This document shows positions 1 to 7,863 of a stretch of 64,000 nt of DNA, one piece after another. Position 1 is the stretch's first letter, and the number at the start of each line of letters is the position of its first letter. The translations under genes and the position numbers were made by a program. Source of the DNA: Streptomyces sp. NBC_01016 (GTDB lineage: Bacteria; Actinomycetota; Actinomycetes; Streptomycetales; Streptomycetaceae); NCBI RefSeq assembly GCF_026341035.1, contig NZ_JAPEOQ010000002.1:1674001-1738000 (forward strand), written 5' to 3'. The notes below the pieces were generated by a model. That model saw only the letters and a list, made by a program, of their open reading frames with translations. It ran no database searches and had not been told where the DNA came from.

Positions 1-2
1 TG

Positions 3-764
3 CGGCACGCGGTCGTGGTCGAGTCGCCCGCCGAGATCGACGACTCCTCCGACCCGGAGAACCTGGGCGAGGTCGCCGCCGATCTGCTCGGCGAGCTGGT
101 CACCGAGGGCGATGTGCTCGGCCTCGCGTGGGGCCGCTCCACCATCCACATGGCGGCCGCCCTCGACCGGCTTCCGCCGTGCACCGTGGTGCAGTTGACG
201 GGCGTGTACGACGCGGGGACCGCGGAGCGCGGCTCCGTGGAGGCCGTGCGGCGTGCGGCGCAGGTGTCGGGCGGCGACGCGCACCCGATCTACGCGCCGA
301 TGCTGCTGCCGGACGCCGCGACGGCGGGGGCGCTGCGCAACCAGACGGGGATCGCCCGCGCCTTCGAGTACTTCGACAAGGTCACCGTCGCGTGCGTGTC
401 CATCGGCTCCTGGGAGCCGGGCATCTCGACCGTGCACGACATGCTGAGCGACGAGGAGCGCGCGCACTATGCGTCCCTGGGTGTCGCCGCCGAGATGTCT
501 GCGCACCTGTTCGATGCGCAGGGGCGGCGGGTCGGGCGGGACCTCGGGGAGCGGTGCATCACCGTCGAGGCGGATCGTCTTCGGCGGATACCGGAGGTCG
601 TGGCGATCGCGGGTGGCCAGCGGAAGGCTGGCGCCATCGACGCGGTGCTGCGGTCGGGGCTCGTGACCAGCCTGGTCACGGACACGGCTGCGGCCGATTT
701 CCTGTTGGCGGCCGGGTCTGCGCCGAAGCCGGCGTTGCAGCGGGCTGATCCGGATGGTGTGTGA
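3..764 (+). CDS. SorC/DeoR-type transcriptional regulator, C-terminal effector domain (5' truncated by window edge)
   Basis: The frame is open from base 3 without a convincing start, so the N-terminal helix-turn-helix lies outside the window; the GTG at 15 is inside the domain. The visible ~250 residues are a sugar-binding SorC domain: an RHAVVVESP segment, a GLAWGRST motif near the start (phosphosugar-binding loop), then a TGIARAFEYFDKVTVACVSIG stretch and a GDLxGR-like GRDLGERC near the C-terminus. Members of this family repress or activate sugar and nucleoside catabolism genes in response to phosphorylated sugars or nucleosides. The target cannot be inferred because the upstream context is missing. 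The only downstream neighbour on the same strand is a barstar-like gene beyond a repeat hairpin, so there is no sign of an operon. Confidence 0.8.
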   Translation, partial: RHAVVVESPAEIDDSSDPENLGEVAADLLGELVTEGDVLGLAWGRSTIHMAAALDRLPPCTVVQLTGVYDAGTAERGSVEAVRRAAQVSGGDAHPIYAPMLLPDAATAGALRNQTGIARAFEYFDKVTVACVSIGSWEPGISTVHDMLSDEERAHYASLGVAAEMSAHLFDAQGRRVGRDLGERCITVEADRLRRIPEVVAIAGGQRKAGAIDAVLRSGLVTSLVTDTAAADFLLAAGSAPKPALQRADPDGV

Positions 765-785
765 GGCCGGAGGCGGGGTCGGCGT

Positions 786-818
786 CGCGGGGCTCTGCCC
801 CGGGCCCCGCGCCTCAAT
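786..818 (-). repeat. Streptomyces intergenic hairpin repeat, copy 1
   Basis: A GC-rich hairpin (CGCGGGGCTCTGCCCCGGG then CCCCGCG) followed by a CTCAATC tail. The same sequence in the opposite orientation follows the PH-domain gene at 32425-32460, and diverged copies lie at 18685, 50043 and 50112. It sits just after a stop codon, so it could act as a terminator. A second small hairpin with CCCAGC/GCTGGG arms follows at about 823-840. The rest of the gap to 912 holds nothing recognisable. Confidence 0.7.
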
Positions 819-911
819 CTCCCCCAGCTAACGCTGGGAGGTGCCCCCTGCGGGGCTTGAAATGGCAATCGTCGGCGGGGCTTGAAGGGCTCAGCGAGGC
901 GGGAGGGTTCG

Positions 912-1220
912 GTGGGTGTGCCGCGGATTGATCTTCATGGAGTCGTCGACAAGGACGGGTTCATGGACCGGTGCGCCGCCGCGCTCGGGCTGCCGTCGTG
1001 GTTCGGGCGGAACTGGGACGCCCTTGCCGACGCCCTCGGTGATCCGGGCCAGCTGCCCGAGGCCCCCGAGGGCGCGCCGCTCGTCGTGGTCGTGAGCGGG
1101 TGGGCCGGGTTCGCCGAGCGGCAGCCCGGCCAGTGGGAGACCGCCCGTGAGGTGTTCGCACAGGCCTCGGCCGCGCAGATCCGCGTGGAGCTCGGAGGAT
1201 CATCCAAGGATCGGCTCTGA
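912..1220 (+). CDS. Barstar-family (barnase inhibitor-like) protein
   Basis: About 102 residues with the barstar fold signature: an early IDLHGVVDKDGFMDRCAAAL segment, the FGRNWDAL motif, the central acidic DALGDPGQLPEAP helix region and a VVVVSGWAGF strand. Barstar binds and blocks guanyl-specific RNases in the cytoplasm; Streptomyces often carry such genes without an adjacent RNase. No barnase-like gene is visible here, so the partner is unknown. GTG at 912 or GTG at 918 are both possible starts; a GGAGGG ribosome site ends at 907. The reading frame remains open upstream to 882, but that part encodes no family sequence. It reads toward guaB1 and is separated from it by about 120 bases. Confidence 0.8.
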   Translation: MGVPRIDLHGVVDKDGFMDRCAAALGLPSWFGRNWDALADALGDPGQLPEAPEGAPLVVVVSGWAGFAERQPGQWETAREVFAQASAAQIRVELGGSSKDRL

Positions 1221-1284
1221 CCTTGGGATGTTCGGCCCGGAGACTCGACTTCGGCTGACGTGGGAAAATGAAGTACGTGCTTTG

Positions 1285-1297
1285 TGCTCCGGGAGCA
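1285..1297. promoter_or_regulatory. Inverted repeat upstream of guaB1
   Basis: TGCTCC-g-GGAGCA, a perfect 6+1+6 palindrome 41 bases upstream of the guaB1 start. The position fits an operator or a leader hairpin. No regulator can be assigned from the sequence. Confidence 0.3.
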
Positions 1298-1337
1298 GAC
1301 TTCTGGGGCCCCCTTCTACCGACTGGGATGTCCGCAC

Positions 1338-2780
1338 GTGCGTTTCCTCAATGACATCAAGCCCGCGTACGACCTGACGTACGACGACGTCTTCATGGTG
1401 CCGAGCCGGAGCGCGGTCGGCTCCCGGCAGGCCGTGGACCTTTCGTCGCCGGACGGCACGGGCACCACGATCCCGCTGGTCGTCGCCAATATGACCGCGA
1501 TCGCCGGGCGTCGTATGGCCGAGACCGTCGCCCGCCGCGGTGGCCTCGTCGTCATTCCGCAGGACATCCCGATCGAGGTCGTCACCGAGGTCATCTCCTG
1601 GGTCAAGACGCGCCACCTGGTGCTCGACACCCCGATCGTCCTTGCGCCGACGCAGACCGTCGCGGACGCCCTCGCGCTGCTCAACAAGCGCGCGCACAAC
1701 GCCGGTGTCGTCGTCGACGACGAGCAGCGGCCCGTCGGTGTCGTCACCGACCAGGACCTGACCGGCGTCGACCGCTTCACGCAGCTGTCCGAGGTCATGT
1801 CCAAGGACCTGCTGCTGCTCGACGCGGACATCGACCCGCGCGACGCCTTCAACAAGCTGGACGGCGCCAACCGCCGCTACGCCCCGGCCGTCGACAAGGA
1901 AGGCCGCCTCGCCGGCATCCTGACGCGCACCGGCGCCCTGCGCGCGACCCTCTACACCCCGGCCACCGACGCCAACGGCAAGCTGCGCATCGCCGCCGCC
2001 GTCGGCATCAACGGCGACGTGGCGGGCAAGGCCAAGCAGCTGCTCGACGCCGGCGCCGACACGCTCGTCATCGACACGGCCCACGGCCACCAGGAGTCGA
2101 TGATCGAGGCGATCAAGAAGGTCCGCGCGCTCGACCCGCAGGTGCCGATCGTCGCGGGCAACATCGTGGCCGCCGAGGGCGTCAAGGACCTGATCGAGGC
2201 CGGCGCCGACATCATCAAGGTCGGTGTCGGACCCGGCGCCATGTGCACCACGCGCATGATGACCGGCGTCGGCCGGCCGCAGTTCTCCGCCGTCCTGGAG
2301 TGCGCCGCAGAGGCCAAGAAGTACGGCAAGCACGTGTGGGCCGACGGTGGCGTGCGGCACCCGCGCGACGTCGCCATGGCGCTCGCCGCCGGAGCCTCCA
2401 ACGTCATGATCGGTTCGTGGTTCGCGGGCACGTACGAGTCCCCGGGCGACCTGCAGCACGACGCCAAGGGCCGCGCCTACAAGGAGTCCTTCGGCATGGC
2501 CTCGGCCCGCGCCGTGAAGAACCGGACGAGCGACGAGTCCAGCTACGACCGCGCCCGCAAGGCGCTCTTCGAGGAGGGCATCTCCACCTCGCGGATGTTC
2601 CTCGACCCGGAGCGCCCGGGCGTCGAGGACCTGATCGACTCGGTCATCGCGGGTGTCCGCTCCTCCTGCACGTACGCCGGTGCCAACTCGCTCGCCGAGT
2701 TCGAGCAGCGCGCCACCATCGGCATCCAGTCCGCCGCCGGCTACGCCGAGGGCAAGCCGCTGCACGCCAGCTGGAGCTAG
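1338..2780 (+). CDS. guaB1: GuaB1: IMPDH-fold GMP reductase-type protein with CBS pair
   Basis: A 480-residue protein beginning MRFLNDIKPAYDLTYDDVFM, the usual start of actinobacterial GuaB1; GTG 1338 is chosen because the 18 residues upstream are not part of the family. Two CBS repeats lie at roughly residues 90-205, inserted in the TIM barrel as in IMP dehydrogenase. The catalytic loop GVGPGAMCTTRMMTGVG carries the nucleophile Cys303. GuaB1 differs from true GuaB2-type IMP dehydrogenase; the mycobacterial member has been shown to be a CBS-containing GMP reductase (GMP to IMP, NADPH). Purine salvage rather than de novo GMP synthesis is therefore the better call. A strong terminator follows directly, so it appears monocistronic. 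Confidence 0.88.
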   Translation: MRFLNDIKPAYDLTYDDVFMVPSRSAVGSRQAVDLSSPDGTGTTIPLVVANMTAIAGRRMAETVARRGGLVVIPQDIPIEVVTEVISWVKTRHLVLDTPIVLAPTQTVADALALLNKRAHNAGVVVDDEQRPVGVVTDQDLTGVDRFTQLSEVMSKDLLLLDADIDPRDAFNKLDGANRRYAPAVDKEGRLAGILTRTGALRATLYTPATDANGKLRIAAAVGINGDVAGKAKQLLDAGADTLVIDTAHGHQESMIEAIKKVRALDPQVPIVAGNIVAAEGVKDLIEAGADIIKVGVGPGAMCTTRMMTGVGRPQFSAVLECAAEAKKYGKHVWADGGVRHPRDVAMALAAGASNVMIGSWFAGTYESPGDLQHDAKGRAYKESFGMASARAVKNRTSDESSYDRARKALFEEGISTSRMFLDPERPGVEDLIDSVIAGVRSSCTYAGANSLAEFEQRATIGIQSAAGYAEGKPLHASWS

Positions 2781-2797
2781 CAGCACGAAGCACCGTG

Positions 2798-2831
2798 AAC
2801 CCCGCGTCCCTCTTCGGAGGGGCGCGGGGTT
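2798..2831 (+). terminator. Rho-independent terminator of guaB1
   Basis: A 15-base arm (AACCCCGCGTCCCTC), a TTCG tetraloop and its complement with one G-T pair, followed by CGTCGTTTT. It starts 18 bases after the guaB1 stop codon. Confidence 0.9.
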
Positions 2832-2875
2832 CGTCGTTTTCGCCTCATGGGGAGACCGAACCGAGCACACCCGGG

Positions 2876-2956
2876 CGCAACGGACCAAACGGACCGCGCA
2901 ACGATCGTCCGTGTCCGGGAAGGTAGCGCAACGATCATGCGCGACTGCGCAAGGTT
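2876..2956 (+). promoter_or_regulatory. Array of four CGCAACGA boxes upstream of the amino acid permease (probable Lrp sites)
   Basis: Copies start at 2876 (CGCAACGGA), 2897 (CGCAACGAT), 2927 (CGCAACGAT) and 2948 (CGCAAGGTT). Spacings are 21, 30 and 21 bases, about two, three and two helical turns, so all face one side of the DNA. The same box recurs at 5093-5154 in front of the davA-like gene. The Lrp/AsnC gene at 4611 lies between the two arrays and is the natural binder. Phased multi-site binding is typical of Lrp octamers; the assignment is inference. Confidence 0.6.
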
Positions 2957-3115
2957 GCTGCATTACTCCTGGGAACAGAACTCCTCTAGAGTCATCCGCT
3001 GTACGTTGCGTGGCGGGGGTTCGGCCTGCTCGGCGGGACCCGTTTGACGGGTGTGCTCCGCCGCGTCCCCCTCGCTGCGGTCAACCTCACCCGGCAGCGA
3101 TCAAGGAGCCAGTCC

Positions 3116-4600
3116 GTGCTCGACCACGGCGCACCCCCGCGCACCCCGCAAGCCGCTCCCGCGCCCGCGGGACTCGGCGCCCGCCTGATGCGGCGCAAGC
3201 CGGTAGATCTGCTGGTCGCGGAGGGCGGCCAGGGCGAAGGCGGATCGCTGCGGCGCTCCCTCGGGCTCTGGCAGCTGACCATGATCAGCATCGGCGCCAC
3301 GCTCGGCACCGGCATCTTCGTGGTGCTCGGCGAGGCCGTCCCGAAGGCCGGTCCCGCCGTCACGCTGTCCTTCGTGATCGCCGGTCTCACCGCGCTCTTC
3401 TCGGCGCTCTCGTACGCCGAACTGGCCGGCACCATCCCGGTCGCCGGCTCCTCCTATTCGTATGCGTACGCAACGATGGGCGAACTTCTCGCCTGGGTGT
3501 GCGGCTGGTGTCTGGTCCTGGAGTACGGGGTCTCGGTCGCCGCGGTGGCCGTCGGCTGGGGCGAGTACCTCAACGAGCTGCTCGACGGGACGATAGGCGT
3601 CACCATCCCGGCCGCCCTGTCCGCGCCGCCCGGTGACGGCGGGATCTTCAACCTGCCCGCGCTCATCGTGGTGATGCTCGCCATGGTGTTCCTGCTGGGC
3701 GGCGCCAAGGAGTCCGCGCGGGCCAACACCATCATGGTCGCCGTGAAGATCGCGGCCCTGATCCTCTTCTGCGTCATCGGCTTCATGGGCTTCAAGTCCG
3801 GCAACTACGAGGACTTCATGCCGCTCGGCATGGCGGGCGTGAGCGCCGCGGGTGCCACGCTCTTCTTCTCGTACATCGGCTTCGACGCCGCCTCCACCGC
3901 CGGTGAGGAGGCGAAGAACCCGCAGCGCGACCTGCCGCGCGCCATCATGCTGTCGCTGATCATCGTCACCGCGCTGTACGTCCTCGTGGCCGCCGTCGCC
4001 GTGGGCGCCCGCCCCTGGACGCACTTCACCGACTCCGAGGCGACGCTCGCCGCGATCATGAAGGACGTCACGGGGCAGCCCTTCTGGGGCACGGTGCTCG
4101 CCGCCGGCGCCGTCATCGCCATCGCGTCCGTCGTACTCACCGTGCTCTACGGGCAGACCCGCGTGCTGTTCGCGATGTCCCGCGACGGCCTCGTGCCCAA
4201 GGTGTTCTCGAAGGTGCACCCGAAGACCGGGGCGCCGCGCGCCAACACGGTCATCGTGTCCCTGTTCTGCGGTGTGCTCGCGGCCGCCATTCCGCTCGGC
4301 CAGCTCGCCGACGCCACCAGCATCGGCACGCTCTTCGCGTTCGCCCTGGTCAACATCGCCGTGATCATGCTGCGCCGGACCCGCCCGGACATGAAGCGCA
4401 CCTTCCGCGTGCCGCTGTCGCCGGTCCTGCCGATCATCGGTTTCGCGCTCTGTGTGTGGATGATGGGCAGCCTGTCCGCTATCACCTGGATCGTCTTCGG
4501 TGTCTGGATGGCCGTCGGTCTCGTGTTCTACTTCAGTTACGGGATGCGCCGCTCCCGCCTGGCCGCCCCGGACGCGGGCCTCGTAGACGCAGAAAAGTGA
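3116..4600 (+). CDS. APC superfamily permease, cationic amino acid transporter (CAT) type
   Basis: A 494-residue integral membrane protein with about 12 hydrophobic segments. The first helix carries the GATLGTGIFVVLGEAVPKAGPA consensus of the CAT branch of APC carriers, and the FFSYIGFDAASTAGEEAKNPQRDLP segment in the middle is the family hallmark. GTG 3116 is preceded by AAGGAG with a 7-base gap; the frame is open upstream to 3044 but without family sequence. It probably imports lysine or another basic amino acid into the cytoplasm for the enzymes encoded downstream. The Lrp gene begins 10 bases after its stop, so the two are likely cotranscribed and controlled by the phased boxes at 2876-2956. 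Confidence 0.88.
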   Translation: MLDHGAPPRTPQAAPAPAGLGARLMRRKPVDLLVAEGGQGEGGSLRRSLGLWQLTMISIGATLGTGIFVVLGEAVPKAGPAVTLSFVIAGLTALFSALSYAELAGTIPVAGSSYSYAYATMGELLAWVCGWCLVLEYGVSVAAVAVGWGEYLNELLDGTIGVTIPAALSAPPGDGGIFNLPALIVVMLAMVFLLGGAKESARANTIMVAVKIAALILFCVIGFMGFKSGNYEDFMPLGMAGVSAAGATLFFSYIGFDAASTAGEEAKNPQRDLPRAIMLSLIIVTALYVLVAAVAVGARPWTHFTDSEATLAAIMKDVTGQPFWGTVLAAGAVIAIASVVLTVLYGQTRVLFAMSRDGLVPKVFSKVHPKTGAPRANTVIVSLFCGVLAAAIPLGQLADATSIGTLFAFALVNIAVIMLRRTRPDMKRTFRVPLSPVLPIIGFALCVWMMGSLSAITWIVFGVWMAVGLVFYFSYGMRRSRLAAPDAGLVDAEK

Positions 4601-4610
4601 ACCTCCTGCC

Positions 4611-5063
4611 TTGCTGAACGATCTCGACGAACGCATCGTGCACGCCCTCGCCGAGGACGCCCGCCGCTCCTACGCCGACATCGGCCAGCAGATCGGCCTG
4701 TCCGCGCCCGCCGTGAAGCGCCGCGTGGACCGGCTTCGGGCCACCGGCGCGATCACCGGGTTCACGGTGCGCGTCGACCCGGCCGCGCTCGGCTGGGAGA
4801 CCGAGGGGTTCATCGAGATGTACTGCCGCTCCAACACCTCGCCGGAGGCGATCCGGCGGGGCCTGGAGCGTTACCCCGAGGTCGTGTCCGCCTCCACCGT
4901 CACCGGTGAGGCGGACGCGATCGTGCAGGTCTTCGCCTCCGACATGCGGCACTTCGAGCGGGTCCTGGAGCGGATCGCGGGGGAGCCGTTCGTCGAGCGG
5001 ACGAAATCGGTGCTGGTGCTGTCGCCGTTGATGCGGCGTTTCACGTCGGGATCGCCTGCGTAG
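4611..5063 (+). CDS. Lrp/AsnC-family regulator of the adjacent amino acid catabolic module
   Basis: 150 residues: an N-terminal winged helix-turn-helix (LDERIVHALAEDARRSYADI, then GLSAPAVKRRVDRLRATGAI as the recognition helix region) and a C-terminal RAM/AsnC effector domain ending with VTGEADAIVQVFA. The TTG at 4611 is the only in-frame start near the conserved LNDLDERIV and has no good ribosome site, which suggests coupling to the permease 10 bases upstream. Such proteins bind an amino acid in the RAM domain and act as activator or repressor at several spaced sites. Identical box arrays on both sides (2876 and 5093) make it the likely regulator of permease, amidase and oxidase genes. Confidence 0.88.
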   Translation: MLNDLDERIVHALAEDARRSYADIGQQIGLSAPAVKRRVDRLRATGAITGFTVRVDPAALGWETEGFIEMYCRSNTSPEAIRRGLERYPEVVSASTVTGEADAIVQVFASDMRHFERVLERIAGEPFVERTKSVLVLSPLMRRFTSGSPA

Positions 5064-5092
5064 CGGGGTCTGAGCGAGGCCCACGGCCCCCG

Positions 5093-5154
5093 CGCAACGA
5101 ATCGCCGTTCGGCGGGAAAATCACGCAACGAACAGCTCGGCAGCGTGCAACAGG
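5093..5154 (+). promoter_or_regulatory. Array of CGCAACGA boxes upstream of the davA/davB-like genes
   Basis: Copies start at 5093 (CGCAACGAA), 5124 (CGCAACGAA) and 5146 (TGCAACAGG). The spacings of 31 and 22 bases nearly match the 30 and 21 bases in front of the permease. The array lies 80-140 bases before the davA-like start. It is a likely operator for the neighbouring Lrp protein. Confidence 0.55.
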
Positions 5155-5232
5155 TGCTTCTTGTCCGGGGTGACGGGCGACCGCAGACTCTATGTGACCC
5201 CGAACCCCGCCCCGTACCGGTTGAGGACACGC

Positions 5233-6024
5233 ATGCGCACCGCCCTGCTCCAGAGCTCAGGACACCCCGGCTCGACCGCTGCGAACCTCAAGGTTCTCGA
5301 CGCGGCCGCGGGCCGGGCCGCCGCCGCGGGCGCCGGGGTCCTCGTGACCTCGGAGATGTTCCTGACCGGGTACGCGATCGGGGACGACGTGGCCCGGCTC
5401 GCCGAGCCCGCCGACGGGGACGCGGCCGACGCGATCGCCGAGATCGCGCACCGGCACGGCCTCGCCGTCGCCTACGGCTACCCGGAGCGCGCGGGCGACG
5501 CCGTCTTCAACTCCGTACAACTGATCTCCGCCGAAGGCGCCCGCCTCGCGAACTACCGCAAGACGCACCTCTTCGGCTGCTTCGAGCGCGAGCAGTTCAC
5601 CCCCGGTGAACAGCCGGTGGTTCAGGCCGAGGTGAACGGTCTGCGGGTCGGCCTCATGATCTGCTACGATGTCGAGTTCCCGGAGAACGTCCGCGCGCAC
5701 GCCCTCGCCGGCACCGACCTGCTGCTCGTGCCGACGGCGCAGATGCACCCCTTCCAGTTCGTCGCCGAATCGGTCGTGCCGGTGCGCGCCTTCGAGAACC
5801 AGATGTACGTCGCGTACGTCAACCGGGTCGGCGCGGAAGGGGAGTTCGAGTTCGTCGGGCTCTCCACGCTCGCAGGTCCCGACGGGGTGGCCCGTGCCCG
5901 AGCGGGCCGCGGCGAGGAGCTCGTGTTCGCCGACGCCGACCCCGACTTCCTCGCCGCCTCCCGCGCGGCCAACCCGTATCTGAGCGACCGCCGCCCGGGC
6001 CTCTACGGCTCGCTCGCCTCCTGA
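5233..6024 (+). CDS. davA: Nitrilase-superfamily amidase, DavA-like (5-aminovaleramidase)
   Basis: 263 residues of the carbon-nitrogen hydrolase fold with the complete catalytic triad: Glu41 in TSEMFLTGY, Lys110 in NYRKTHLFG and Cys144 in LMICYDVEFPEN. ATG 5233 follows TTGAGGA and gives the normal family N-terminus MRTALLQ. Length and many motifs (PEMFLTGYxIG, YGYPER, NYRKTHLFG) match Pseudomonas DavA as I remember it, which hydrolyses 5-aminovaleramide to 5-aminovalerate and ammonia. Its partner at 6132 is a DavB-like monooxygenase producing such amides, which supports the assignment. Another omega-amide or arylacetamide remains possible. The two genes are 107 bases apart on the same strand and probably form one operon behind the boxes at 5093-5154. 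Confidence 0.72.
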   Translation: MRTALLQSSGHPGSTAANLKVLDAAAGRAAAAGAGVLVTSEMFLTGYAIGDDVARLAEPADGDAADAIAEIAHRHGLAVAYGYPERAGDAVFNSVQLISAEGARLANYRKTHLFGCFEREQFTPGEQPVVQAEVNGLRVGLMICYDVEFPENVRAHALAGTDLLLVPTAQMHPFQFVAESVVPVRAFENQMYVAYVNRVGAEGEFEFVGLSTLAGPDGVARARAGRGEELVFADADPDFLAASRAANPYLSDRRPGLYGSLAS

Positions 6025-6131
6025 ACGGCCCTGCCGCCCGCCTCCCGAGGCTCACCCTTCGAGGCTTACCGCACCGCCTCAACTCCCGCTTCCTGCCCAG
6101 CACTTCAGTACCCGCAAGGAGTCCGTACCCC

Positions 6132-7850
6132 ATGACGTCCACGGTGCCCACCGCCGCCCAGCACACCGAGGGCCAGCCGCCCATCACGATGTTCGGGCCG
6201 GACTTCCCGTACGCGTACGACGACTTCCTCGCCCACCCGGCGGGCCTCGGCCAGATACCCGCGACCGAGCACGGCACCGAGGTCGCGGTCATCGGCGGCG
6301 GCCTGTCCGGCATCGTCGCCGCGTACGAGCTGATGAAGATGGGCCTCAAGCCCGTCGTGTACGAGGCCGACCAGATCGGCGGCCGGCTGCGTACGGTCGG
6401 CTTCGAGGGCACCCCGGCGGGGGCCTCGGACCTGACCGCCGAGATGGGCGCGATGCGCTTCCCGCCGTCGTCCACGGCGCTGCAGCACTACATCGACATG
6501 GTCGACCTGAAGACGAGGGCGTTCCCCAACCCCCTCTCCGAGGCCACGCCCTCGACCGTCGTCGACCTCAAGGGCGAGTCCCACTACGCCGAGACGATCG
6601 CCGACCTCCCGCAGGTCTACCGGGACGTCGCCGAGGCCTGGAACAAGTGCCTCGACGAGGGCGCCGACTTCTCCGACATGAACCAGGCGATGCGCGAGCG
6701 CGACGTGCCGCGCATCCGCGAGATCTGGGGCAAGCTCGTCGAGAAGCTCGACAACCAGACCTTCTACGGGTTCCTCTGCGAGTCCGAGGCGTTCAAGTCC
6801 TTCCGGCACCGGGAGATCTTCGGCCAGGTCGGCTTCGGTACGGGTGGTTGGGACACGGACTTCCCCAACTCCATTCTGGAAATCCTGCGCGTCGTCTACA
6901 CCGAGGCCGACGACCACCACCGCGGCATCGAGGGCGGCTCGCAGCAGCTGCCGCTGCGCCTGTGGGAGCGCGAGCCGGAGAAGATCGTGCACTGGGCGCC
7001 CGGGACCTCGCTTTCCACCCTGCACGTGGACGGCAAGCCGCGCCCGGCCGTGACCCGGCTGTCCCGCACCGCCGGCAACCACATCACCGTCACGGACGCC
7101 GACGGCGACATCCGTACGTACAAGACGGCGATCTTCACCGCGCAGTCCTGGATGCTGCTGTCCAAGGTGGACTGCGACGACGAGCTGTTCCCGATCGACC
7201 ACTGGACGGCGATCGAGCGCACGCACTACATGGAGTCCAGCAAGCTGTTCGTGCCGGTGGACCGGCCGTTCTGGCTCGACAAGTCCGTCGACGACAAGGG
7301 AAATGCCACGGGTCGTGACGTCATGTCGATGACGCTCACCGACCGGATGACGCGCGGTACTTACCTGCTCGACGACGGGCCGGACAAGCCCGCCACGATC
7401 TGCCTCTCCTACACGTGGTGCGACGACAGCCTGAAGTGGCTGCCGCTGTCGGCGAACGAGCGCCTCGAAGTCATGCTGAAGTCGCTCGGCGAGATCTATC
7501 CGAAGGTCGACATCCGCAAGCACATCATCGGCAACCCGGTGACCGTGTCCTGGGAGAACGAGCCGTACTTCATGGGCGCGTTCAAGGCGAACCTGCCCGG
7601 CCACTACCGCTACCAGCGCCGCCTGTTCACGCACTTCATGCAGGAGACCCTGCCCGAGGACCGGCGGGGCATCTTCCTCGCCGGTGACGACATCTCGTGG
7701 ACGGCCGGGTGGGCCGAGGGCGCCGTGCAGACCGCGCTGAACGCGGTGTGGGGCGTCATGCACCACCTGGGCGGCAGCACGGACGCGTCGAACCCCGGCC
7801 CGGGCGATGTGTTCGACGAGATCGCGCCGGTGGAGCTCCCGGAGGACTGA
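6132..7850 (+). CDS. davB: Flavin amino acid 2-monooxygenase, DavB-like (lysine 2-monooxygenase)
   Basis: 572 residues of the flavin monoamine oxidase superfamily. The dinucleotide-binding motif VAVIGGGLSGIVAAYE places GxGxxG at residues 55-60, followed by the YEAD ribose-binding acid. AEMGAMRFP, VGFGTGGWDTDFPNS and the C-terminal FLAGDDISWTAGWAEGAVQTAL FAD motifs are intact. The N-terminal PITMFGPDFPYAYDDFLAHPAGLG segment is strikingly like Pseudomonas DavB. That enzyme decarboxylates L-lysine oxidatively to 5-aminovaleramide; tryptophan and phenylalanine 2-monooxygenases are relatives and are the main alternative. ATG 6132 is preceded by GCAAGGAG. The upstream amidase, CAT permease and Lrp gene complete an import-and-degrade module. 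Confidence 0.75.
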   Translation: MTSTVPTAAQHTEGQPPITMFGPDFPYAYDDFLAHPAGLGQIPATEHGTEVAVIGGGLSGIVAAYELMKMGLKPVVYEADQIGGRLRTVGFEGTPAGASDLTAEMGAMRFPPSSTALQHYIDMVDLKTRAFPNPLSEATPSTVVDLKGESHYAETIADLPQVYRDVAEAWNKCLDEGADFSDMNQAMRERDVPRIREIWGKLVEKLDNQTFYGFLCESEAFKSFRHREIFGQVGFGTGGWDTDFPNSILEILRVVYTEADDHHRGIEGGSQQLPLRLWEREPEKIVHWAPGTSLSTLHVDGKPRPAVTRLSRTAGNHITVTDADGDIRTYKTAIFTAQSWMLLSKVDCDDELFPIDHWTAIERTHYMESSKLFVPVDRPFWLDKSVDDKGNATGRDVMSMTLTDRMTRGTYLLDDGPDKPATICLSYTWCDDSLKWLPLSANERLEVMLKSLGEIYPKVDIRKHIIGNPVTVSWENEPYFMGAFKANLPGHYRYQRRLFTHFMQETLPEDRRGIFLAGDDISWTAGWAEGAVQTALNAVWGVMHHLGGSTDASNPGPGDVFDEIAPVELPED

Positions 7851-7863
7851 GTGGGCCGGGAGA

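Noticed and set aside
786..818. Transfer RNA or other stable RNA in the GC-rich hairpin
   Set aside because: No cloverleaf or conserved T-loop; the element recurs between unrelated genes as a dispersed repeat.
1200..2963. Long open frame on the minus strand opposite guaB1 (and similar ones opposite most genes)
   Set aside because: It is antisense to a clear enzyme gene, rich in Arg/Gly/His/Val without domains, and is the usual by-product of GC-rich third positions.
5233..7850. Indole-3-acetic acid biosynthesis (iaaM/iaaH type) pair
   Set aside because: Kept only as an alternative: the hydrolase is nitrilase-fold rather than IaaH amidase-signature, and the oxidase motifs are closer to DavB as remembered.
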